Shown here in pieces: positions 1 to 5,642 of a stretch of DNA of 7,227 nt. The DNA is from Chloroflexota bacterium. Its GTDB lineage: Bacteria > Chloroflexota > Dehalococcoidia > UBA6926 > JACQUM01. Numbering within the stretch: the first letter of the stretch is position 1; the number at the start of each line of letters is the position of its first letter. The translations under genes were made by a program, and so were the position numbers. Location of the stretch: NCBI GenBank assembly GCA_016210295.1, contig JACQUM010000066.1, positions 1 to 7,227 on the forward strand, given 5' to 3'. The notes beneath the pieces are model-generated. The model had not been told where the DNA came from, ran no database searches, and saw only the letters and a program-made list of their open reading frames with translations.

Positions 1-57
1 CGTCGCGCCGTCCAGGCTCCGGCGGCTGTCGTTCGTGCCGTCTTTCCTGTACCATAG
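1..57 (+). CDS. Possible 3' end of an unidentified upstream gene (partial)
   Basis: One plus-strand frame is open from the window edge to a TAG at 55-57 and reads as a short Ala/Val/Pro/Arg-rich tail (ending AVFPVP). A second frame is open to a TGA at 93-95, which would overlap the ruvA GTG start as GTGA. In many bacteria ruvC lies just upstream of ruvA, so a RuvC tail is a reasonable guess. Neither tail carries a recognisable RuvC motif, so identity and even frame are uncertain. Confidence 0.2.
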   Translation, partial: RRAVQAPAAVVRAVFPVP

Positions 58-80
58 GGGCGACTGGTCAGAGGGTTTCC

Positions 81-91
81 GAGGGGGGAGG
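81..91 (+). promoter_or_regulatory. Purine-rich ribosome binding site that fixes the ruvA start
   Basis: A G-rich Shine-Dalgarno-like run (GAGGGGGGAGG) lies immediately before the GTG at 92. The open frame continues upstream to an ATG at 35, but the extra 19 residues (MPSFLYHRGDWSEGFRGGR) do not resemble RuvA. RuvA proteins begin with the short pattern M-I-x-x-L-x-G-x-L, which here starts exactly at the GTG (VIVSLRGTL). Confidence 0.6.
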
Positions 92-676
92 GTGATCGTC
101 AGCTTGCGCGGCACCTTGGAGGCCCGCGGCAACGATTGGGTTATCGTGTTCGTCGGCGGGGTGGGCATTCAGGTGTCAGTCCCTGCGTCCACATTGGCCG
201 CCCTGGGCTCGGTGGGGTCTGAGGTGCGCCTGCATACTCATCTCCAGGTCCGGGACGAGGACCTGCTTCTGTACGGCTTCGCCACCCCTGAGGAGCGGGA
301 GGCCTTTCTCGCTCTCCTGACCGTCAACGGGGTGGGGGCGAGGATCGCCTTGCAGGTGCTCTCCACCCTCTCTCCCGGGCGTCTGGCTGCTGCCGTGGAG
401 GCGAACGACCTTGCTACACTCAGCCTCCCCTCTGGGTTGGGAAGAAAGAAAGCTGCGCGGGTCGCCGCCGAGCTGAAGGGCAAGCTGCAGCGTCTCGCCG
501 CGCCCGAGCCGGTCGTTGTGGCCCCGCTCGATCCTGAGGTCGTGCAGGCGCTTCAATCGCTGGGCTATTCTTTTGGCGAAGCCAAGCGTGCCCTCGCCTC
601 CCTGGAAGACGAGGAGCGCGCCTTGCCGCTGGAGGAGCGCCTGCGTCGAGTCCTTCAGTCCCTGGCAGAGAGGTAG
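92..676 (+). CDS. ruvA: Holliday junction branch migration complex subunit RuvA
   Basis: RuvA binds the four-way Holliday junction as a tetramer, holds it in an open square-planar form and loads the RuvB hexameric motor; with RuvC the junction is then resolved. The GTG start gives 194 residues, close to the usual family length of about 200. The N-terminal OB-fold covers roughly residues 1-63 and starts VIVSLRGTLEARG. The acidic-pin region reads VRDEDLLLYGF, with D55 and E56 where E. coli has E55/D56. Two helix-hairpin-helix motifs follow: VNGVGARIALQVLSTLSP at about 78-95 and LPSGLGRKKAARVAAELKGKL at about 112-132, the second carrying the DNA-backbone-binding GxGxxxA pattern. A Pro/Val-rich linker (about 137-146) leads to the RuvB-binding domain III (DPEVVQALQSLGYSFGEAKRAL, from about 147). 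All three domains are intact. The next gene follows within seven bases, but it is not ruvB. Confidence 0.96.
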   Translation: MIVSLRGTLEARGNDWVIVFVGGVGIQVSVPASTLAALGSVGSEVRLHTHLQVRDEDLLLYGFATPEEREAFLALLTVNGVGARIALQVLSTLSPGRLAAAVEANDLATLSLPSGLGRKKAARVAAELKGKLQRLAAPEPVVVAPLDPEVVQALQSLGYSFGEAKRALASLEDEERALPLEERLRRVLQSLAER

Positions 677-682
677 GTGCGG

Positions 683-1144
683 ATGAGCGTCCTGGTCTTC
701 TTGGCGCTGCTGGGACTCTTCTCGGCCGTGGTCCTAGCCCTGGGGGCCCGGCAAGGGCGGGCGGGGTCCAACCCCTGGTGGCTCATCATGTCCGGCGCCA
801 CGGTCATTCTCACCCTCCACGTCTTCGGCCTCTTCTCGTCGGACGCGGGGTGGGTGCCCTGGGCTGCGGCCCTGGTCGCCCTGGTGGCCGCTGTTCCGGC
901 CGGCCTCCGGGAGAGGAGCTTGTGGCGGTCTGGGATGACCGCCGAGCCCAGGCTACGGGACACCGTTCTGGAGATCGTGGCCATCACCATAGGTGTTATC
1001 TTGGCTATCATCCTGGAGCCTCAGGTCCCGGGGCCCGATCAGCTCACCATTCGTCTCACTGTCCTGGTCCTGGCCCTCGTCCCCCTCCTGACCCTCCGGT
1101 ACGTCGTGTCCCGGTATGCTCCTGCCCGGTCGCCCCAGGGCTGA
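683..1144 (+). CDS. Small multi-pass membrane protein, function unknown
   Basis: The protein has 153 residues from the ATG at 683; a GTG at 677 in the same frame adds two residues (MR). The ATG is preferred because AGGTAGG at 671-677 lies five bases before it. Five hydrophobic segments are visible, numbered from the GTG: about 4-23, 35-53, 59-77, 97-113 and 125-143. They are separated by short charged loops (GARQGRAG, RERSLWRSG, EPRLRD), and the tail is short and basic (RYVVSRYAPARSPQG). No catalytic or binding motif is recognisable. The gene starts six bases after the ruvA stop, so the two are very probably translated from one message, but nothing in the protein links it to recombination. 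It is an integral inner-membrane protein by composition; any role is unknown. Confidence 0.75.
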   Translation: MSVLVFLALLGLFSAVVLALGARQGRAGSNPWWLIMSGATVILTLHVFGLFSSDAGWVPWAAALVALVAAVPAGLRERSLWRSGMTAEPRLRDTVLEIVAITIGVILAIILEPQVPGPDQLTIRLTVLVLALVPLLTLRYVVSRYAPARSPQG

Positions 1145-1176
1145 ACCTCATGGATTCCCTCTCTTGTGGCCGCCAG

Positions 1177-1185
1177 TGTTATACT
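1177..1185 (+). promoter_or_regulatory. Extended -10 promoter for uvrB
   Basis: TGTTATACT matches the extended -10 form TGnTATAAT, with TATACT at 1180-1185 agreeing at five of six positions. No good -35 hexamer lies 16-18 bases upstream, which is acceptable for extended -10 promoters. Transcription would begin near 1192, leaving a leader of about 45 bases before the uvrB GTG at 1236. This suggests uvrB can be expressed separately from ruvA and the membrane-protein gene. Confidence 0.5.
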
Positions 1186-1202
1186 GCCTCGTGAGCCGAG
1201 GC
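1186..1202 (+). promoter_or_regulatory. Perfect stem-loop or operator-like palindrome at the uvrB transcription start
   Basis: GCCTCG at 1186-1191 and CGAGGC at 1197-1202 are perfect inverted repeats around a five-base spacer (TGAGC). They begin directly after the -10 hexamer, so they span the expected +1 site. The position suits a repressor operator or a 5'-UTR hairpin. It is not an intrinsic terminator, because no T-run follows. It does not match the E. coli (CTGT-N8-ACAG) or Gram-positive (GAAC-N4-GTTC) LexA boxes. Confidence 0.4.
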
Positions 1203-1235
1203 AATGGCCCTCTCCTCGAAGGGTAGGGTGAAGCC

Positions 1236-3227
1236 GTGACGACGGCGACCGAACAGCGTTTCCGCATCATCTCTCCCTTCCGCATGACTGGAGACCAGCC
1301 CCAGGCGGTGGATGCCTTGGTCCGGGGGCTGGAGGCGGGGTATCGCTACCAGACCCTGAAGGGGGTCACCGGCAGCGGCAAGACCTTCACGATGGCTAAC
1401 ATCGTGGAGCGCGTCCAGCGGCCCACCCTGGTCATCTCTCCCAACAAGACCCTGGCTGCCCAGCTGTCCATGGAGTTCAAGGAGTTCTTCCCCGAGAACG
1501 CCATCGAGTACTTCGTCTCCTACTACGACTACTACCAGCCCGAGGCCTACGTCCCTAGAACCGATACTTACATCGAAAAGGACGCCGACATCAACGAGGA
1601 GCTCGACCGGCTTCGCCATTCGGCGACCCACTCCCTGTGGACCCGGCGGGACACCCTCATCGTCGCCTCAGTCTCTTGCATCTTCGGCCTGGGCTCCCCT
1701 GACGAGTACCACGACTTCGTCCTCACCCTGCGCCGGGGAGACCGTGTCCCGCGGGGCTACGTGCTCCGTCGCCTGGTGGACATGCAGTACGAGCGAAACG
1801 ATGGCGACTTCGCCCGCGGGCGGTTCCGGGTCCGGGGCGACACCGTGGAGGTCCTGCCCGCTTACGAGGAGATTGGGGTGCGCATCGAGTTCTTCGGCGA
1901 CCAGATCGACCGCCTCGTCGAGCTGGACCCGGTCACTGGCGAGCTGGTCGCCGAGAGGGACCAGGTGGACATCTATCCCGCCAAGCACTTCGTCACCGGT
2001 CAGGACAAGCTCATCGCTGCCTGCCTCGACATCGAGGTCGAGTTGAAGGAACGGGTGACCGAGCTTCGGGACCGGGGGCGCCTGGTGGAGGCCCAGCGGC
2101 TGGAGCAGCGGACGCGATACGATCTGGAGATGCTGAGGGAGACGGGCTACTGCGCCGGCGTGGAGAACTACTCGCGCCACCTGCAGCGTCGCGTTGGGGG
2201 CAGCACGCCCTGGTGTCTCCTGGACTATTTCCCCCCTGACTTCCTTCTCCTGATCGATGAGTCTCACCAGAGCGTTCCCCAAATCCGCGGGATGTACCAC
2301 GGCGACATCGCACGGAAGCAGACACTGGTGGACTACGGCTTCCGTCTCCCCTCCGCCTTGGACAACCGCCCTCTGAACTTCGAGGAGTTCGATCGTCACA
2401 TCAGCCAGGTCGTCTTCGTCTCCGCCACCCCCGGCCCCTACGAGATGGAGGTCGGCCAGCAGGTGGTGGAGCAGGTCATCCGGCCCACAGGCCTCCTGGA
2501 CCCCACTATCGAGGTGAAGCCCACCAAGGGCCAGATCGACGATCTTCTGGGGCAGATCCGCCTCCGGGTCGAGCGGGGGGAGCGCGTCCTGGTCACGACG
2601 CTCACCAAGCGCATGGCGGAGCAACTGGCCGACTACCTTCAAGAGATGGGGACCAAGACCCACTACCTCCACTCGGAGGTGGAGACCCTGGAGCGGAGCG
2701 AAATTCTCCGCGACCTGCGCCTGGGCGTCTACGATGTCGTGGTGGGCATCAACCTGCTTCGGGAGGGCCTGGACCTGCCGGAGGTGAGCCTGGTGGCCAT
2801 CCTGGACGCCGACAAAGAGGGGTATCTCCGGTCGACCACGTCGCTGGTGCAGACCGTCGGTCGGGCCGCCCGTCACATCGATGGTCACGTCATCATGTAT
2901 GCCGACATCGTCACCGACTCCATGCGGCGGGCTATCGAGGAGACCTATCGGCGACGGGACATCCAGGAGGCCTACAACCAGGAGCACGGCATCACTCCTC
3001 AGGGGATCCGGAAGGCAGTGCACGATATCACCGAACGGGTCCGCCAGGTGGCGGAGAAACAGGCCCCCTATGAGGTGGGCGGCCCTGGGATGCCCCTGGA
3101 CGAGATAGCACGGCTCATCAAGGAGCTCGAGCGCCAGATGAAACAGTCGGCCAAGAACCTGGAGTTCGAGAAGGCCGCCCTCCTGCGGGACAAGATCGTG
3201 GAGCTGCGTCGGGCGATGGAGCAGTAG
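1236..3227 (+). CDS. uvrB: UvrABC excinuclease subunit B (UvrB)
   Basis: UvrB is the central helicase-like component of nucleotide excision repair: UvrA delivers it to damage, it inserts a beta-hairpin between the strands to verify the lesion, and it then recruits UvrC for the dual incision. The 663 residues match the family's usual length (about 660-680). Visible landmarks are the Walker A motif GVTGSGKT (43-50), the damage-probing beta-hairpin YYDYYQPEAYVPRTDTYIEK (97-116), the Walker B box LLLIDESH (337-344), the helicase motif VSATPGPYE (395-403), motif V GINLLREGLDLPE (504-516), motif VI QTVGRAARH (539-547) and a C-terminal UVR coiled coil that contacts UvrC (about 622-660). The GTG at 1236 precedes the conserved N-terminus (FRIISPF) by eight codons, with a weak purine-rich site (GGGTAGGGTGAAG, 1221-1233) upstream. 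All key residues look intact. Confidence 0.98.
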   Translation: MTTATEQRFRIISPFRMTGDQPQAVDALVRGLEAGYRYQTLKGVTGSGKTFTMANIVERVQRPTLVISPNKTLAAQLSMEFKEFFPENAIEYFVSYYDYYQPEAYVPRTDTYIEKDADINEELDRLRHSATHSLWTRRDTLIVASVSCIFGLGSPDEYHDFVLTLRRGDRVPRGYVLRRLVDMQYERNDGDFARGRFRVRGDTVEVLPAYEEIGVRIEFFGDQIDRLVELDPVTGELVAERDQVDIYPAKHFVTGQDKLIAACLDIEVELKERVTELRDRGRLVEAQRLEQRTRYDLEMLRETGYCAGVENYSRHLQRRVGGSTPWCLLDYFPPDFLLLIDESHQSVPQIRGMYHGDIARKQTLVDYGFRLPSALDNRPLNFEEFDRHISQVVFVSATPGPYEMEVGQQVVEQVIRPTGLLDPTIEVKPTKGQIDDLLGQIRLRVERGERVLVTTLTKRMAEQLADYLQEMGTKTHYLHSEVETLERSEILRDLRLGVYDVVVGINLLREGLDLPEVSLVAILDADKEGYLRSTTSLVQTVGRAARHIDGHVIMYADIVTDSMRRAIEETYRRRDIQEAYNQEHGITPQGIRKAVHDITERVRQVAEKQAPYEVGGPGMPLDEIARLIKELERQMKQSAKNLEFEKAALLRDKIVELRRAMEQ

Positions 3228-3230
3228 AAT

Positions 3231-4247
3231 ATGGCCGTTCCTCCTCTCGCCCTGCCAAGCGCGCCTCTCTTCCTCCTGGCGTGCATCGTTCTCCTCATCG
3301 GGTGTGCGCAACCTGGCCCCAGGGGGAAGAGTTCCCTTCTGCCCGTGGGGTTCGCTTGGAGCCTGCCCGATGTTCCCCTTGATGCCTACGCCTACTTCAG
3401 CCAGGGAGGCCAGCCTTTCGTCTTTCAAACGGAGATCGGCGAGGGGCGGTTCACCTTCCCCTTCCATGCGCAGGTCCGAGATGTCGCGCTCTTCCGCGGC
3501 ACCGGGGAAGAGACCAGTCCCTATGGGCTTCGGGCGAGCTTCGCGGTGGAAGAGGAAGCCTCTGCCATGGCGGCGATGATCGAGCAGCTCCAAAAAGGGT
3601 CGCCCAACGACCCGCGGCTGTTGAAGCTTTGGGTGAGGCAGGACGGCCCCCGCCTCGATTTCGTCTACGGAAGCGGGACCGAAGCGGAGGCCCTCCAGAG
3701 GAGCCTTGCCAAGGGCAACTTCGTCTCTTTGCAGGAGCGGTCCCTAGACCTCTGGAACACCTTCGCCTTGCTGCCTCCCGTCCCCCCGGTTTCCCCCGTT
3801 GCCGCAGGCTACGTGGACATGCATGAGGGTGGTGTGAACGGGCTGCACGATCTCCTCCGTGGACCGGGGCAGGAGACTCTCGATCGCCTTGGCCCCTTGC
3901 TCCGCGCCGCGGGCGTCCAGCGGGCGGCCTACGGCCTCTACGCCGATGAAATCCCGGGCTTCCGGGAGGGATTTGCCCTCCGAGACATCCACGACACGAA
4001 CCCCAGCGTCCTGGTCGCCATGGACTCTTCCCTTCCCTCCTTTCTGGCAGGCTACGTTTATGACATCTTCCTGGCCAGCTCCGGCCTCGAGCAAGTCCGG
4101 CTGGGGAAAGAGAGTGTCTACATTTACCCTCTCGAAGAGGGCACGGCTCTTTTGAAGGCGCGGGGCAACATACTTCTTCTCGCAGCCGCTTCCCGGAGAT
4201 CGGACGCCGAGGCGTTGCTGCGGAGCGCCCTGGAGGTCGGACATTAG
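3231..4247 (+). CDS. Predicted lipoprotein, first of a tandem paralogous pair, function unknown
   Basis: The protein has 338 residues. An N-terminal hydrophobic stretch (about 12-24) ends in LLIGC, a good lipobox with Cys25 as the lipidation site, followed by a Gly/Pro/Ser-rich tether. This predicts export and membrane anchoring. The n-region before the hydrophobic core has no Lys or Arg, which is unusual, but an in-frame stop (the uvrB TAG) six bases upstream rules out an earlier start. The mature part shares clear blocks with the next gene: LPDVPLDAYAYF (45-56), DRLGPLLRAAGVQRAAYGLYADEIP (218-242), and a C-terminal block with YIYPLEEGTALLKARGNILLLAA (297-319). I recognise no catalytic motif; the only cysteines are C18 and C25. 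It starts three bases after uvrB with GGAG at 3218-3221 as a possible ribosome site, so it is probably co-transcribed with uvrB. A substrate-binding or cell-envelope role is possible but unsupported. Confidence 0.8.
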   Translation: MAVPPLALPSAPLFLLACIVLLIGCAQPGPRGKSSLLPVGFAWSLPDVPLDAYAYFSQGGQPFVFQTEIGEGRFTFPFHAQVRDVALFRGTGEETSPYGLRASFAVEEEASAMAAMIEQLQKGSPNDPRLLKLWVRQDGPRLDFVYGSGTEAEALQRSLAKGNFVSLQERSLDLWNTFALLPPVPPVSPVAAGYVDMHEGGVNGLHDLLRGPGQETLDRLGPLLRAAGVQRAAYGLYADEIPGFREGFALRDIHDTNPSVLVAMDSSLPSFLAGYVYDIFLASSGLEQVRLGKESVYIYPLEEGTALLKARGNILLLAAASRRSDAEALLRSALEVGH

Positions 4248-4299
4248 CGACCTCTCTGCACAAAGGGTGGCCCCTCTCTTCGCCGCGATCGGCAAATCG

Positions 4300-5343
4300 A
4301 TGCTCCTGCGCTGCTCTGAGACCAGGGCGGGCAAAGGTCTTGCCTTCGCGGTGGTCGCCCTTCTTCTGTTGGGCATCGGCGTAAGTTGCCTGCCTGCGGC
4401 GCAGAGGACGGGGGAACCAAGCCTTCCGGCGCGGTTCGGCCAGGTCCTCCCCGACGTACCGCTCCTCGGCTACCTCCTCTTCCAGCAGAGGGATCAGCCT
4501 CTCCAGATTCGCTGGAGCCCTTCGGAGGGGAAGGAAGGGGCCACTCAGACATCCGTCATTTCCGTGGAGGACTTTTCCGTCTATCTCCCTTCTCTCGAAG
4601 ACGGGATGACGGTCGGCGCCCGAGCTGTCTTCGGGAGCGAGCAGGATGCCACGACTGCGGAGAGGCTTCTGAGAGAGCAAGGGGTCTCCAGCGTGCGGGT
4701 CGGCAACAAGGATCTGAACCTTTGGTTTCTCCGCGAGGGGGCCACCGTCTACCTTGTGGTGGGGAAGGGTCGCCCGGCGGAGGGCCTGAAGGCCGCCTTC
4801 CAGGAGCGGAGATTCGCTGCGTTCCGGGAGAAGTTCCCCCAGGTCTGGCGTTCCATGCTTCTCCTGCCTCGTAACTCTCCGCGTCCCGTGCTGGCGGCCG
4901 GCTTCCTCGATGTTTCCGAGGAGGCCCTTCGGCAGATGGTCGCTCAGATGGATGAGGGCGCAGACCGCACCGCCGTGGAGCGTCTCGGGCCGTTTCTCCG
5001 GCAAATCAACGTCCGCCACGTCGTCCTGGGCGCCTACGCCGACGGCATTCCTGTCGTCGAGCAAGGGACGGACCTGCGAGCAAGTCTCCAGGAGCGGGGC
5101 GCTAGCTTCCTCGCTGTTTTCGACTCCAATGTGGCGGGCTTTCTGCTCTCCCGGGGCCTCGGGATGGCAGTGGGACCCCTGGGTCTCCGGCAGGTGGATT
5201 TCGAGGGGAGCACTGCTTACTCCTATCCGGTCCCGAACGCCACGGTGCTGCTCAAGACGGAAGGGAGCACTCTCTTCCTGGCGGGTGCCTTTGATGAGGT
5301 CGCCGCCCGGTACCTCCTGCGAAGCGGCACGAAAGCCAATTGA
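4300..5343 (+). CDS. Predicted exported, probably lipid-anchored protein, second of the tandem paralogous pair
   Basis: The ATG at 4300 gives 347 residues; a GTG at 4267 in frame adds eleven. Neither has a clear ribosome binding site. The ATG is preferred because it gives a normal signal peptide: a basic n-region (MLLRCSETRAGKG), a hydrophobic core (LAFAVVALLLLGIG) and a Cys at residue 30 in GVSC. This lipobox is imperfect, with Gly instead of Leu at -3, so lipidation is less certain than for the preceding gene. The mature part aligns with that gene over its whole length: LPDVPLLGYLLF, ERLGPFLRQINVRHVVLGAYADGIP, FDSNVAGFLLSRG, and SYPVPNATVLLKTEGSTLFLAGA near the C-terminus. The centre is more diverged. 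No known enzyme motif is seen. It follows its paralogue after 52 bases, so the pair probably arose by gene duplication and may form one transcription unit with uvrB. Function is unknown. Confidence 0.77.
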   Translation: MLLRCSETRAGKGLAFAVVALLLLGIGVSCLPAAQRTGEPSLPARFGQVLPDVPLLGYLLFQQRDQPLQIRWSPSEGKEGATQTSVISVEDFSVYLPSLEDGMTVGARAVFGSEQDATTAERLLREQGVSSVRVGNKDLNLWFLREGATVYLVVGKGRPAEGLKAAFQERRFAAFREKFPQVWRSMLLLPRNSPRPVLAAGFLDVSEEALRQMVAQMDEGADRTAVERLGPFLRQINVRHVVLGAYADGIPVVEQGTDLRASLQERGASFLAVFDSNVAGFLLSRGLGMAVGPLGLRQVDFEGSTAYSYPVPNATVLLKTEGSTLFLAGAFDEVAARYLLRSGTKAN

Positions 5344-5406
5344 GGTCCTCTATCTCGGTCTCGCGCCGATTGAGCACTCTAGCAGGGTGTTGAAAAAGGG
5401 GAGTGC

Positions 5407-5426
5407 AGTCCCGACCGGTCGGGACT
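5407..5426. repeat. Perfect 20-bp palindrome inside the element
   Basis: AGTCCCGACCGGTCGGGACT is identical to its own reverse complement over all 20 bases and stops matching on both flanks. It is the first of three hairpin units inside the inverted-repeat element. It could form a cruciform, or a hairpin if transcribed. No T-run follows, so it is not a standard intrinsic terminator. Confidence 0.8.
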
Positions 5427-5435
5427 TTAGCGGGG

Positions 5436-5454
5436 TCTGGGGGTGCTCCCCAGA
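5436..5454. repeat. Inverted repeat (7-bp arms) inside the element
   Basis: TCTGGGG at 5436-5442 pairs perfectly with CCCCAGA at 5448-5454 across a five-base loop (GTGCT). An additional G-T wobble could lengthen the stem by one pair. It lies between the other two internal hairpins of the element. Confidence 0.65.
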
Positions 5455-5466
5455 TATTATTTCCAC

Positions 5467-5490
5467 CCCCCTTCCTGGCCGGGAAGGGGG
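5467..5490. repeat. Inverted repeat (9-bp arms) inside the element
   Basis: CCCCCTTCC at 5467-5475 pairs perfectly with GGAAGGGGG at 5482-5490 around a six-base loop (TGGCCG). It is the third internal hairpin of the element and lies upstream of a T5 run in the right terminal repeat (5511-5515). That run is 20 bases away, too far for a canonical terminator. Confidence 0.7.
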
Positions 5491-5555
5491 ACAGGGGGAT
5501 GGTCGAAGGGTTTTTCAGCACCTGCTAGGGAGAATGGAGACTTCGCCCGACTCAC

Positions 5556-5583
5556 TTGGCAGCGGTCTGTTTTGGCCTACAAT
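5556..5583 (+). promoter_or_regulatory. Sigma70-type promoter for the Mrp-family ATPase gene
   Basis: TTGGCA at 5556-5561 and TACAAT at 5578-5583 each match the -35 (TTGACA) and -10 (TATAAT) consensus at five of six positions, with a 16-base spacer. Transcription would start near 5590, giving a leader of about 50 bases to the ATG at 5643. The promoter begins 27 bases after the right end of the inverted-repeat element, so the element does not disrupt it. It lies in the gap after the lipoprotein pair, which fits a new transcription unit. Confidence 0.6.
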
Positions 5584-5642
5584 ACTGTAAGAGAACATAG
5601 AAAAACTCGGCGCGGGCTGGACCTTTGGATGGGAAGGGAACG

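Larger units (their letters stand above)
5379..5528. mobile_element. MITE-like non-autonomous element with terminal inverted repeats and CTAG ends
   Basis: The 150-base segment is bounded by CTAG at 5379-5382 and 5525-5528. Inside these, the ends are imperfect inverted repeats: CAGGGTGTTGAAAAA on the left and, on the complementary strand of the right end, CAGGTGCTGAAAAA. They match at 14 of 15 aligned positions apart from a one-base gap. CTAG fits the YTAR target duplication known for IS5-group elements, but because CTAG is itself palindromic it could instead be part of the repeat. The interior has no credible gene and is full of hairpins. Size, lack of coding and end structure point to a MITE mobilised in trans. 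The family assignment is inference. Confidence 0.65.

Noticed and set aside
1164..1185. TTGTGG at 1164-1169 as the -35 box for the uvrB promoter
   Set aside because: The gap to TATACT is only 10 bases, too short for a sigma70 promoter. The extended -10 reading is better.
1145..1235. A LexA (SOS) box upstream of uvrB
   Set aside because: Neither CTGT-N8-ACAG nor GAAC-N4-GTTC is present in this gap. The only palindrome is GCCTCG-N5-CGAGGC.
3282..3293. Cys18 of the first lipoprotein as an alternative lipidation site
   Set aside because: FLLAC leaves too short a hydrophobic core before it, and most of the hydrophobic stretch follows. LLIGC at Cys25 fits the lipobox better.
1668..3593. A 641-codon open frame on the minus strand across uvrB
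   Set aside because: It lies antisense to the clearly conserved uvrB. Its translation is rich in Leu, His, Asp and Gly with no domain, and long antisense frames are expected in high-GC coding DNA.
3451..5064. A 537-codon minus-strand open frame across the lipoprotein pair
   Set aside because: The translation is dominated by Arg, Gly and Pro with no recognisable motif, while the plus-strand frames have signal peptides and are homologous to each other. It is a GC-driven shadow.
4910..5590. A plus-strand open frame running through the end of the second lipoprotein gene into the inverted-repeat element
   Set aside because: It overlaps the supported gene in another frame, is Ser/Arg/Trp-rich and crosses the non-coding element, so it is not a real gene.
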